Below, one piece after another: positions 9,887 through 17,630 of a stretch of DNA of 64,000 bases. The DNA lies in the NCBI GenBank assembly GCA_002747325.1, contig PDOZ01000033.1, positions 1 through 64,000 on the forward strand. Direction: 5' to 3'. This stretch comes from Rhodobacterales bacterium (lineage in GTDB: Bacteria; Pseudomonadota; Alphaproteobacteria; Rhodobacterales; Rhodobacteraceae). Made by a program: the position numbers and the translations under genes. How positions within the stretch are numbered: the stretch's first letter is position 1; every line of letters begins with the position of its first letter. The notes beneath the pieces are model-generated. The model worked only from the letters and a program-made list of their open reading frames with translations, did not search any database and was not told the origin of the DNA.

Positions 9887-10924
9887 ATGCGCCGCCTGAC
9901 CGCTTTTTCCGCTATCGCTGCCATCTTGCTGTTGGCGGGGTGCTTTTTTGACCAGAAACCGGACGTGGTGCGCCTATCTGGCAAGGCGATGGGCACGACC
10001 TATAACATTGTCGCCATCGGTGAGGAACTGGACGAATCGGTGCTGGCGGCGGAAGTCGACAAGGTGCTGGCTTCGATGAATGACAGCCTGTCGAACTGGA
10101 ACCCGAATTCGGAAGTGTCGCGCTTCTCCAAGTCTGAAAGCCTCGCGCCGCAGCCGATTTCCGACGATTTCCTTGCCGTTATGGCCGGGGCCAACGAGGT
10201 GCATGAACGCTCTGGCGGGGCATTTGACGTGACCTTGGGGCCGGTGATTGTGCTGTGGGGTTTCGGTGACCGCGAACCGACTGACCCGATCCCCTCCGAC
10301 GAAGCCATTGCCGCCGCGCTGGCCGAAGTGGGGCAGACACGCCTTCTGACCCTTGATCCGACGGCCAAAACCCTGACCAAAAACCAGCCGAACGTGAACG
10401 TTTATGTCGCCGCCATCGCCAAGGGGTATGGTATCGACAGGATCGCCGCTGCGCTTGCCGCCAAAGGGGCGGAGCATTACATGGTGGAAATCGGGGGCGA
10501 CCTTGTGACCCGTGGCGTGAACGAGAAGGGCGAGCCGTGGCGCATCGGCATTGAAACGCCGGAGCCGGGGATGCAGGAAGCGATTGAAAAGATCATCCCG
10601 GTGTCCAATCTCGGCATGGCCACTTCCGGCGATTATCGCAACTTCTTTGAACAGGACGGCAAGCGTTATTCGCATATCATCGACGCCACGACCGGCCGCC
10701 CGATCACCCACGCGACGACCTCCGTCACTGTCCTCGCCGAAGACGCCATGATGGCGGATGCCTGGGCCACGGCGATGTTGGCGCTCGGTGCGGAACGCGG
10801 CATGGAAATCGCCAAGACGTATAATCTTGCGGTTTATTTCATCTCGCGGGATGTAAATGGCGGCGAAGGGGCGTATACTTCCGCTGCAAGCCCGCGTTTC
10901 ACCGAGCTGACCGCCAAGGAGTAA
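9887..10924 (+). CDS. apbE: FAD:protein FMN transferase (NQR flavinylation)
   Basis: ApbE (345 residues) transfers FMN from FAD onto a Thr of NqrB and NqrC as a phosphoester. The N-terminus is a lipoprotein signal with lipobox LLAGC (Cys about residue 19), so the protein is tethered in the periplasm. Family blocks are AMGTTYNIVA near residue 35, a GGAFDVTLGPVIVLWGFG region near 105-123, and DGKRYSHIIDATTGRP near 260, whose SHIIDPxTG-type motif binds magnesium and FAD. It lies 6 bases before nqrM, the normal arrangement for NQR maturation genes, although here both are detached from nqrABCDEF. Confidence 0.96.
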   Translation: MRRLTAFSAIAAILLLAGCFFDQKPDVVRLSGKAMGTTYNIVAIGEELDESVLAAEVDKVLASMNDSLSNWNPNSEVSRFSKSESLAPQPISDDFLAVMAGANEVHERSGGAFDVTLGPVIVLWGFGDREPTDPIPSDEAIAAALAEVGQTRLLTLDPTAKTLTKNQPNVNVYVAAIAKGYGIDRIAAALAAKGAEHYMVEIGGDLVTRGVNEKGEPWRIGIETPEPGMQEAIEKIIPVSNLGMATSGDYRNFFEQDGKRYSHIIDATTGRPITHATTSVTVLAEDAMMADAWATAMLALGAERGMEIAKTYNLAVYFISRDVNGGEGAYTSAASPRFTELTAKE

Positions 10925-10930
10925 ACCGCT

Positions 10931-11185
10931 ATGAGCACTTTCATCCTCGCTTTCGTTCTGCTTTCCCTCGTTGTGCTGGGCATGAGCCTCGGCGTGATTT
11001 TTCAGGGCAAGACGATCAAAGGTTCCTGCGGCGGGTTGAACGCCATTTCCGGCGCGGACCGCTGCCTTGTCTGCAACATGGAGATCGACCCCAATTCCCC
11101 GCTGGTGGATACGCTGTCGTGCAATTCCAAGGTGAGCAGCAACAAAGCCGCGAAAGGTCCGATGGACTTCAAGATGCCGGTCTGA
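10931..11185 (+). CDS. nqrM: NqrM, Na+-NQR maturation protein
   Basis: NqrM (84 residues, formerly DUF539) has one N-terminal membrane helix followed by a Cys-rich tail with CGG, CLVC and a final Cys. In NQR-containing bacteria it is needed to assemble the NqrD/NqrE metal centre, probably by delivering iron. Spacing and order after apbE match the conserved apbE-nqrM pair. An intrinsic terminator follows. Confidence 0.93.
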   Translation: MSTFILAFVLLSLVVLGMSLGVIFQGKTIKGSCGGLNAISGADRCLVCNMEIDPNSPLVDTLSCNSKVSSNKAAKGPMDFKMPV

Positions 11186-11206
11186 AACGGCCTTTGCCAA
11201 CCTCAT

Positions 11207-11234
11207 AAAGCAGGCTGTTGTGGCCTGCTTTTTT
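11207..11234 (+). terminator. Intrinsic terminator after nqrM
   Basis: AAAGCAGGC and GCCTGCTTTTTT form a 9-bp stem with a 7-base loop and a T-tract, 22 bases after the nqrM stop. Confidence 0.85.
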
Positions 11235-11369
11235 GTTTGTTTGGGCGAGGGCGATTCCTTTGCGACCGCATCGAAGGGGCGGGAATCACCTGAGCCGTTT
11301 GCCGCCCGGTGTAACGGCGTTTCTTTTTTTGTCGCCACGTCGTCGCAATTCACCGCAAATTGCAAAATT

Positions 11370-11384
11370 TTGTTTATTAAACAA
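11370..11384. promoter_or_regulatory. Operator-like palindrome upstream of dctP
   Basis: TTGTTTA-T-TAAACAA is a perfect 7-bp inverted repeat with a single central base, about 180 bp upstream of dctP. AT-rich operators of this size are typical for GntR, LacI or LysR-class regulators of uptake operons. No regulator gene adjoins, so the binding protein is unknown. Confidence 0.4.
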
Positions 11385-11425
11385 TGGCTAAACCCTTGTT
11401 AAGCAAAATGGGCAATATCTGCATG

Positions 11426-11441
11426 GCTCAATAATTTGAGC
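11426..11441. promoter_or_regulatory. Second inverted repeat upstream of dctP
   Basis: GCTCAA-TAAT-TTGAGC is a perfect 6-bp inverted repeat with a 4-base spacer. It lies 56 bp (centre to centre) downstream of the first palindrome. The two sequences differ, so they would bind different proteins if both are operators. Confidence 0.35.
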
Positions 11442-11560
11442 AAAATACAGGAAAATAGATGAAAATGTTGCGCTACTGCCCGCCATTGGGTTAGGAAAAT
11501 TCCACGTTCCGGCCTGACCGGGATGTAAGAGACAATGGGCTTGCCCCAAGGGAGAGAGAT

Positions 11561-12577
11561 ATGAACCTGAGCAAATTCACCCGCCGCACGGCTATCGGCC
11601 TTGTTACTGGCGCCGCGGTTTTCGCAACGACCGCCACCGTCGCCGCCGCCGAAACCGTGCGCCTGCGGTTCCACACCTTCTATGGCACCGAGATCGACCC
11701 GATCGCCAAGAAATTCCGCGATGCGGTGAAGGAAGCCTCCGACGGCACGCTGCGCATCCAGTATTTCCGCGGCGGTGAGTTGGTTGCATCCGATCAGTTC
11801 CTTGATGCGGTTTCCAAGGGCACCATCGACATTGTGCATGGCACCGGCGGTTACTGGTCCGGTCAGGTTGACATCGGCAACATCGAAATCGGTCTGCCGG
11901 GCGCATGGACTTCGGTGGAGGAAGCCAAGCGGATTTTCAACAGCGAGCCGGTGGCGTCGCTGCTGACGCAGGCCTATGCCGATGCGGGCACGGTGTTTCT
12001 CGGCAAGGGCTATGGCCATGACTACGACCTGCTGACCAAAGAGCCGGTTTCTTCGCTGGAAGACCTGAAAACCCGTAAAATCCGCGCGACGTCCAACGTG
12101 GCGAAGGTGCTGGATCATTTCGGCATCCCGACCGTCTACCTGCCCGCGCAGGAGCTGTATATCGGCATGTCCACCGGCGTCATTGACGGCGCGATTTACG
12201 GCGGCCCGGTTGAATACGAGCAGCTCAAGCTGAACGAAGTCGCCAAGCATTACACTTACCTCAACATGCTGATGCCCGGTTGGACCGAGACTTTCCTCGC
12301 CAACCCGGAAACCTGGGCCAAGCTGTCGGACGAGCATAAGGCAATCCTTGAGAAAGCCATCGCGCAATTCGCCGATGACATTCACCAGTGGCTGGCCGAC
12401 GGCAATACCGGCGTGGCAGAAGGCACTTTCGAATACGCAACCCTGCCCGCGGAAGATTCGAAAGCGTTGACCGAAGCGGCACAGGTTGTCTGGGAAGCGG
12501 AAGCCGCGCGTTCCGAGCGCAACCGCATCATGATTGATGCGCTGATCGCCAACGCGAAGGCCGAAGGTCGCCTCTGA
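11561..12577 (+). CDS. dctP: TRAP transporter substrate-binding protein (DctP family)
   Basis: The 338-residue periplasmic binding protein captures the substrate, usually a carboxylate, for the DctQM membrane proteins. The signal peptide contains RRTAIGLVTGAA (residues 8-19), a twin-arginine-like start that several TRAP binding proteins have, followed by an Ala-rich cleavage region near residue 30. The mature part has the DctP fold pattern: FYGTEIDPIAKKFRDAV near the N-terminus, KTRKIRATSNVAKVLDHFG and a GVIDGAIYGG segment. The substrate cannot be read from sequence. The stop shares one base with dctQ. Confidence 0.93.
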   Translation: MNLSKFTRRTAIGLVTGAAVFATTATVAAAETVRLRFHTFYGTEIDPIAKKFRDAVKEASDGTLRIQYFRGGELVASDQFLDAVSKGTIDIVHGTGGYWSGQVDIGNIEIGLPGAWTSVEEAKRIFNSEPVASLLTQAYADAGTVFLGKGYGHDYDLLTKEPVSSLEDLKTRKIRATSNVAKVLDHFGIPTVYLPAQELYIGMSTGVIDGAIYGGPVEYEQLKLNEVAKHYTYLNMLMPGWTETFLANPETWAKLSDEHKAILEKAIAQFADDIHQWLADGNTGVAEGTFEYATLPAEDSKALTEAAQVVWEAEAARSERNRIMIDALIANAKAEGRL

Positions 12578-13173
12578 TGCGGCTTTTGACAAGGTATCTT
12601 GTCCTGCAAGATGGTCTGTCCGACTTTGTCGGGCGGGCCATTTCCTGGCTGGTTCTGGGGTTGATTGGCGTGTTGATGCTGGAAATCGTCGCGCGCTACT
12701 TCCTCAATTCCCCGACCATCTGGGCGCATGAAACCTCGACCATGCTTTACGGCGCGTTTTGTATCCTCGCGGGCACCTATACGCTGCGCCACCGGGGGCA
12801 TGTGCGGTCCGAGGTGATTTACGGCGCGTTGAATACGCGCTGGAAGGCGTTGATGGACACGATCATTTTCGCAATGGGTCTCGTGGTTCTGGCGGTGTTT
12901 CTGGATATGGCCATCGACTTCGCGGCGCATAGCTGGGAAGTGCGGGAATATTCCAACAAGTCGATCTGGCAACCGCCGATTTATCCGATCAAGACGGTGA
13001 TTCCGGTGGCGGTTGGGCTGTTGCTGTTGCAAAATATCGCCGAATTCCTGCGGGCTTTCTTCACCTTGCTTGGGGTGCGTTATGAGGATCCGCGGGCGCT
13101 GGAATTTGGCGAGGATGTGGATCTGGAAATGCTGGATCCCGCCGGGGACGCGGAGCAGGGCACGAAGGCCTGA
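12577..13173 (+). CDS. dctQ: TRAP transporter small membrane subunit (DctQ family)
   Basis: DctQ (198 residues) has four hydrophobic helices and the family pattern: helix 1 near residues 21-43, EIVARYFLNSPTIWAHETS just after it, and a VRSEVIYGAL loop. It forms the small membrane subunit with DctM and uses the sodium gradient rather than ATP. The start overlaps the dctP stop (TGATG). The C-terminal 40 residues are unusually acidic and probably a cytoplasmic tail. Confidence 0.93.
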   Translation: MRLLTRYLVLQDGLSDFVGRAISWLVLGLIGVLMLEIVARYFLNSPTIWAHETSTMLYGAFCILAGTYTLRHRGHVRSEVIYGALNTRWKALMDTIIFAMGLVVLAVFLDMAIDFAAHSWEVREYSNKSIWQPPIYPIKTVIPVAVGLLLLQNIAEFLRAFFTLLGVRYEDPRALEFGEDVDLEMLDPAGDAEQGTKA

Positions 13174-13239
13174 TACGAGACAAAGGTCGCGCAGGGGCGG
13201 CTCTGCGCGCGAGACAACACGGGAAAGCTGGGAGGAACC

Positions 13240-14553
13240 ATGGCTGATCTCGATCCGATGACCGTTACGGCGATCATGTTCATTTCTATGTTGGTGCTGA
13301 TGGCGATGGGGGCTCCCCTTGCCTGGGCGCTGACCATTACCGGCTTGGGCAGTGCCTATATGCTCTGGGGGCCGGGCGGGCTGGACCTGCTGGTCTCGTC
13401 GGCCTATGGCGCGATGGATAACTTCCTGCTGGTTGCTCTGCCGCTGTTTATTTTCATGGGGCTGGTGCTGCAACGATCCGGCATTACCGACAATTTGTTT
13501 GGCATGATTCACAAACAGATGGGCGGTATTCCGGGCGGTTTGGGCGTTGGCACGGTGATCATCTGCGCGCTGATTGCGGCGATGGCGGGGGTGTCCGGCG
13601 CGGCGACGGTTTCGTTGGGCATCATTGCGCTGCCGGCGATGCTGAAGCGGGGCTATGATAAGCAGCTTGTGACCGGAACCATCATGGCGGGGGGCGCGCT
13701 GGGCTTCCTGATCCCGCCCTCGGTGCTGATGATCATTTACGCGTTTTTGAGTCGGGACAGTGTTGGCAAGCTCTTTGCCGCAGGTCTGATGCCGGGGCTG
13801 ATGCTGGCGGGGATTTATATCACCTATATTCTGATCCGCGCCCGTCTGAACCCGAAGCTCGGGCCTCCTGCGGAAGAGCAATTCACCACGCTGGAGAAAT
13901 TCGCGGCGCTTAAGCATCTGATTGCGCCGGGTCTTTTGATCGCGACGGTACTGGGGTGTATCATCGGCGGGGTCACGTCGCCGTCGGAGGCTTCGGCTAT
14001 TGGCGCGGCCGGGTCGCTGCTCATTGCCGCGCTGTATGGGCGGTTGAACTGGGACCTGCTGCGCTATGTCATGCTGGCGACCACCAAGCTGATGGGCATG
14101 TTGATGTGGATCACCATCGCGGCGGTGTTCTTTTCCAAGATCTATGTTGGCCTTGGGGCGGGCATGATCGTGGGCGAGTTCATTGAGGATTTCGAATTGT
14201 CGCCGATGCTGGTCATCGTGGCGATGCTGGCGACTTATTTCGTGTTGGGCATGTTTCTGGACGATTTCGCCATTGTCTTCATCACAGTGCCGCTTTTCGT
14301 GCCGATCGTGCGCGATCTGGGCTATGATACGACGTGGTTTGCGGTGCTGTTCATCCTGTCGATGCAGTCGGCCTACCTGACGCCGCCCTTCGGCTACAAC
14401 CTGTTCTACATGCGATCCGTGGCGCCGCCGGAAATCTCCATCGGGGATATTTATAAAGCGGCGCTGCCTTTCGTAGCCTTGCAGATTTTGGGGCTGGCCC
14501 TTGTGGTGATGTTCCCGCAAATCGCGCTTTGGCTACCAAGCGTGTTGTTTTGA
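13240..14553 (+). CDS. dctM: TRAP transporter large membrane subunit (DctM family)
   Basis: DctM (437 residues) is the transport channel, with about 12 membrane segments over its whole length. Family signatures include the N-terminal GAPLAWALTITGLG, a VSGAATVSLGIIALPAM segment near residue 115, TPSEASAIG-like VTSPSEASAIGAAG near 245, and the final LTPPFGYNLF. A 66-base gap with GGGAGGAACC precedes the start. A strong terminator follows 7 bases after the stop. Confidence 0.94.
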   Translation: MADLDPMTVTAIMFISMLVLMAMGAPLAWALTITGLGSAYMLWGPGGLDLLVSSAYGAMDNFLLVALPLFIFMGLVLQRSGITDNLFGMIHKQMGGIPGGLGVGTVIICALIAAMAGVSGAATVSLGIIALPAMLKRGYDKQLVTGTIMAGGALGFLIPPSVLMIIYAFLSRDSVGKLFAAGLMPGLMLAGIYITYILIRARLNPKLGPPAEEQFTTLEKFAALKHLIAPGLLIATVLGCIIGGVTSPSEASAIGAAGSLLIAALYGRLNWDLLRYVMLATTKLMGMLMWITIAAVFFSKIYVGLGAGMIVGEFIEDFELSPMLVIVAMLATYFVLGMFLDDFAIVFITVPLFVPIVRDLGYDTTWFAVLFILSMQSAYLTPPFGYNLFYMRSVAPPEISIGDIYKAALPFVALQILGLALVVMFPQIALWLPSVLF

Positions 14554-14560
14554 TACGGTG

Positions 14561-14582
14561 AAGGGGGGCGCTGCCCCCCTTT
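14561..14582 (+). terminator. Intrinsic terminator after dctM
   Basis: GGGGGGC-GCT-GCCCCCC forms a 7-bp G:C stem flanked by AA and TTT, directly after dctM. It is also the first part of a dispersed repeat (14561-14638). Confidence 0.8.
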
Positions 14583-14638
14583 GCGCATCTTGCGCTGCGC
14601 AAATTCCCCCCGGAGTATTTGTGCTAAGAAGAAGGGGG
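14561..14638 (+). repeat. Dispersed terminator-linked repeat, copy 1
   Basis: A GC-rich terminator hairpin is followed by TGCGCAAATTC, CCCCGGAGTATTT and GCTAAGAAGAAGGGG. The same order of blocks occurs in reverse orientation at 36170-36233 after nadE. Short repeats of this kind behind transcription units are common in Rhodobacterales genomes as I know them. Copy 1 has an extra stretch of about 10 bases between hairpin and TGCGCAAATTC. Confidence 0.7.
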
Positions 14639-14641
14639 CGC

Positions 14642-16147
14642 CTAGCCTGAAATGGGCAGGCGGAAGCTCAATGCCTCGCCGATATGGTTCCTCTGCACCT
14701 GTTCGCTGCCCGCGAGGTCTGCGATGGTTCGGGCGACGCGGAGGACGCGGTGATACCCGCGTGCGGTCAGGCCGAATTTTTCCGCCGCTTTGCGCAGCAT
14801 TTCCTGCCCTGCTTCGTCTGGTTTTGCCACCGCGTCCAGCGCGTTGGCGTGTAAATCTGCATTGACCGACAGCGGCGTGTCCTCGTAGCGCTGGTTTTGC
14901 ACCGCGCGCGCCTGCGCCACGCGCGCCGCGATGGTGGCTGAGCTTTCTCCGGTTGGCGCTTGTTCCAAATCGAAGACGGAGACCGGCGGCAGGTTGATGC
15001 GCATGTCAAAGCGGTCCATCAGCGGGGCGGAAATGCGGCCGAGATATTCCTCGGAGCAGATTTTTCCGCGCCGACAGGGGTGTTCTGCGTCCACCGCCGC
15101 CCCGCAACGACAGGGATTTGCTGCTGCGACCAGCAGGAACCGGCAAGGATAGGTGACGTGTGCGCGTGCCCGCGAGACCATCACCTCGCCGCGTTCGATC
15201 GGTTGGCGCAGGGTTTCCAGCACCGGGCGCGGGAATTCCGGCAACTCGTCCATGAACAGCACGCCGTTATGCGCGAGGCTGATTTCGCCGGGGCCGGCCC
15301 GCTGCCCGCCGCCGATGATCGCCGCCATCGAGGCGGTGTGGTGCGGTTCCAGGAAGGGGCGTTCCTGTGCCAGCCCGGAGCCGTCGATCAGCCCGGCCAC
15401 CGAATGCACCATCGATGTTTCCAGCATTTCGCGCGGCGTCATGGGGGGGAGGATTGAGCGCAGCCGCGCCGCGAGCATGGATTTTCCTGCGCCGGGCGGG
15501 CCGACCAGCAAGGTATGGTGGCGACCGGCGGCGGCGATTTCCAGCGCCCGTTTGGCCCGTTCCTGTCCGCGCACGTCCTGCATGTCCGGGCCGCTATGCG
15601 CGCGGGCGCGGTGCATCGGTTCGACTGGGTCCAGCGGTGTTTTGCGCGTCAGGTGGGCAACCGCGCCGCTGAGCGAGGGGGGCGCCAGAACGGTTGCGTC
15701 GCCGACCCACGCGGCCTCGCCCCCGCTGCCGGTCGGCACCATCAAATCCTTGCTTTCGGAGGCGGCGGTCAGGGCGGCGGGGAGGGTGCCGATGACCGGG
15801 ATCAACTTGCCTTCGAGGGATAATTCTCCCATTGAAATCAGTTGGTTAGCCGCATCTTCCGATACGACCCCCATCGCGGTCAGAAGCGCGATGGCGATGG
15901 GGAGATCGTAATGCGAGCCGTCTTTGGGCAGGTCGGCGGGCGACAGGTTGATGGTCACCTTTTTTGGCGGCAGGGCGATAGACATGGCCGCCAGCGCGGC
16001 GCGCACCCGCTCGCGCGCTTCCGAGACCGACTTGTTGGCCATGCCGACGATGGCGAAGCCGGGGATGCCGGGCGAGAGCGCGCATTGCACCTCGACCAGC
16101 CGGGCTTCGACGCCTTCCAAGGCGATGGTGTAAGTTTTTGCGCTCAT
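14642..16147 (-). CDS. comM: ComM/YifB-family AAA+ ATPase (Mg-chelatase-like)
   Basis: A 501-residue ComM/YifB protein. Homologues are hexameric DNA helicases that promote branch migration when incoming DNA recombines during natural transformation; in Rhodobacter they help cells receive gene-transfer-agent DNA. It has an N-terminal Lon-like fold (GFAIVGMANKSVSEARERVRAA) and a Walker A GPPGAGKS at about residues 216-223. These are followed by Walker B MDELPEF, a Cys-rich insert (CRCGAAVDAEHPCRRGKIC) and a C-terminal domain. The ATG at 16147 has GGAG upstream; the in-frame ATG four codons earlier does not. A CtrA-like half-site lies upstream. Confidence 0.94.
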   Translation of the reverse strand: MSAKTYTIALEGVEARLVEVQCALSPGIPGFAIVGMANKSVSEARERVRAALAAMSIALPPKKVTINLSPADLPKDGSHYDLPIAIALLTAMGVVSEDAANQLISMGELSLEGKLIPVIGTLPAALTAASESKDLMVPTGSGGEAAWVGDATVLAPPSLSGAVAHLTRKTPLDPVEPMHRARAHSGPDMQDVRGQERAKRALEIAAAGRHHTLLVGPPGAGKSMLAARLRSILPPMTPREMLETSMVHSVAGLIDGSGLAQERPFLEPHHTASMAAIIGGGQRAGPGEISLAHNGVLFMDELPEFPRPVLETLRQPIERGEVMVSRARAHVTYPCRFLLVAAANPCRCGAAVDAEHPCRRGKICSEEYLGRISAPLMDRFDMRINLPPVSVFDLEQAPTGESSATIAARVAQARAVQNQRYEDTPLSVNADLHANALDAVAKPDEAGQEMLRKAAEKFGLTARGYHRVLRVARTIADLAGSEQVQRNHIGEALSFRLPISG

Positions 16148-16170
16148 TTCCGGCTCCATTCCTTGCGGAA

Positions 16171-16212
16171 ATGGTTAACCGGAAATTCTTACCAAGAGGT
16201 TAACACGTTAAC
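16171..16212 (-). promoter_or_regulatory. CtrA-like sites (GTTAAC cluster) upstream of comM
   Basis: Read on the minus strand, the region contains TTAACCAT (16178-16171), the classical CtrA half-site, and two more GTTAAC motifs at 16199-16204 and 16207-16212. A near TTAA-N7-TTAA arrangement (TTAACCTCTTGGTAA) joins them. In Rhodobacter capsulatus, CtrA controls competence genes, including comM, needed for gene-transfer-agent uptake. The assignment is by motif only. Confidence 0.45.
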
Positions 16213-16240
16213 TAAGATTGCGTGCCCGACGGGAAAAAAT

Positions 16241-16927
16241 TCATACCGGAATCGGCCAGTTATCGCGCGGCAGATCTAGTTTGTAAGGCTCCGGGTCGTA
16301 TTGGCGCGCGATCCCTGCGGCGCGCCATTTGCGGAAGGCGGGGCAGGTCAGATGGGCGTCGACATAGGCGCGGGCGGCTTTTGAAACCGGCAGGTTATAG
16401 CCTGCAATCCGCGCGGCGACTGGGGCGAAAAACACGTCGGCAAGGCAATAGGCGCCGAAGAGCCAGGGCGTTTCGCTGTCGCTTTGCGTGCGGGCGTGCC
16501 TCCAGAGGGCGTCGAGCCGCGTCAGGTCTTCGCGCAAGGCATCAGACGGAGTAAATCCCTGATAAACCCCGAATAATTGCATCGGGCATTCGCTGCGCAG
16601 GGCAGTGAAGCTGGAGTGCATTTCGGCGGAAAGCCAGCGGGCAAGGGCGCGATGGGCGGGATCGTTGGGCCATAAGCCTGCTTCCGGGTGGCGCTCGGCG
16701 AGGGTTTCGGCCATGGCCAGCGTATCGCCGACGACCAGCCCCTCCGGGGTCTGCATCACGGGCACGAATCGAGCCGGGGCGAGAGAGAGCAGATCCGCTT
16801 GCAGGTTGCCGGAATACAGCCCCAGAAGTTTGCTTTCACAGGAGATGGAGAATTTTTCGAACATCAGCCAGCCCCGCAGGGACCAACTGGAGAAGGCTTC
16901 GTCGCCGTAATAGAGTGTATAGGTCAT
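16241..16927 (-). CDS. Glutathione S-transferase family protein
   Basis: This 228-residue cytoplasmic protein has an N-terminal thioredoxin-like GST domain (MTYTLYYGDEAFSSWSLRGW, then PVMQTPEGLVVGDTLAMAETLAERHP with the cis-Pro and the GSH-binding region). An all-helical C-terminal domain follows. The Ser-Ser-Trp-Ser near residue 13 is in the position of the catalytic residue of zeta/beta-like GSTs. The substrate is unknown. No Shine-Dalgarno is visible; a palindrome occupies the 16 bases before the ATG. Confidence 0.88.
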   Translation of the reverse strand: MTYTLYYGDEAFSSWSLRGWLMFEKFSISCESKLLGLYSGNLQADLLSLAPARFVPVMQTPEGLVVGDTLAMAETLAERHPEAGLWPNDPAHRALARWLSAEMHSSFTALRSECPMQLFGVYQGFTPSDALREDLTRLDALWRHARTQSDSETPWLFGAYCLADVFFAPVAARIAGYNLPVSKAARAYVDAHLTCPAFRKWRAAGIARQYDPEPYKLDLPRDNWPIPV

Positions 16928-16958
16928 GCGTTAAGGTTAACGCGATGATAAGGTTAAC
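16928..16958 (-). promoter_or_regulatory. Palindrome and direct repeat at the GST start
   Basis: GCGTTAA-GG-TTAACGC (16928-16943) directly abuts the GST start codon. On the same stretch TAAGGTTAAC occurs twice in direct orientation (16932-16941 and 16949-16958), 17 bp apart. With the comM upstream region this makes five GTTAAC sites within 800 bp. It would cover the ribosome-binding region, so a repressor or a leaderless start is conceivable. Confidence 0.4.
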
Positions 16959-17060
16959 AAAAACGCTAAAATTTGATTGGGTTCATCAAGAATTGTGACG
17001 GTGCTGAAGACGGCGGGCACGGTGAGCACCGAAAGGAGCATGTGACGGCGCAAGCGGGAT

Positions 17061-17630
17061 TCACGGCCGAAAATTGATCGGGTCGGCTTGACCTTTGCCC
17101 GGCGTGAAAACCGTGCGGGTCACGGAGAGGTTGTCGATTTTCTGGGCCAGTGCATCGCGGAGCGGCAGGTTCAGGGCGCGTTGGATTTGCCCGACGATCA
17201 CCCCCATATGCGCCACCACGATCAGCCTTTCATGCTGCGCCGACAGCCGCGTTACCGTTTCTGTCACCCGCGCCACCATCTCGGACCAGCGCTCGCCGCC
17301 GGGGGGGAAATGGGTTTCGGGGTCGTCCCAATAGACGCGCATCAATTCGGGAAATTCGGCGCTCAGATCGGTATGGGTGCGGGTTTCCCAGTCGCCGAAA
17401 TATATCTCGCGCAGGGCGGGATCGTGCGGCAGGCGGGGGCGGTTTTGCGCGATGGCGTCGGCGGTGGCCACGGCGCGGATCAGGTCGGAGGAGATGACCG
17501 GCGCGTCGGGCAGGTAGGCGGCGAGGCGGGCGAGCGCGGCGGTATCGGACAGGTCGGCGGGCACGTCGGTCCAGCCGACGATGTCCTTGCGGTGGGTCGG
17601 GCCGTGACGGACCCAGAAAATCTCACGCAT
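17061..17630 (-). CDS. Histidine phosphatase family protein (possible CobC-type)
   Basis: A 189-residue member of the phosphoglycerate-mutase-like histidine phosphatases: the RHG catalytic motif is in REIFWVRHGPTHRK (His about residue 9), and a second conserved His lies in VVAHMGVIVG. It overlaps the end of cobU by 8 bases in the same direction, which suggests alpha-ribazole-5'-phosphate phosphatase (CobC) activity in cobalamin assembly. The sequence alone cannot exclude another phosphoester substrate. Confidence 0.8.
   Translation of the reverse strand: MREIFWVRHGPTHRKDIVGWTDVPADLSDTAALARLAAYLPDAPVISSDLIRAVATADAIAQNRPRLPHDPALREIYFGDWETRTHTDLSAEFPELMRVYWDDPETHFPPGGERWSEMVARVTETVTRLSAQHERLIVVAHMGVIVGQIQRALNLPLRDALAQKIDNLSVTRTVFTPGKGQADPINFRP

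Larger units (their letters stand above)
11235..11560. other. Intergenic region upstream of the TRAP operon
   Basis: About 325 bp without a supported gene. The right half is AT-rich and holds two inverted repeats (11370-11384 and 11426-11441), a plausible control region for dctPQM. The last bases contain the dctP ribosome site AAGGGAGAGAG. I could not identify a clear -35/-10 pair. Confidence 0.5.

Noticed and set aside
12382..14520. A 712-codon minus-strand frame across the TRAP genes
   Set aside because: Composition rich in His, Arg and Gln, typical of antisense shadows of GC-rich membrane-protein genes.
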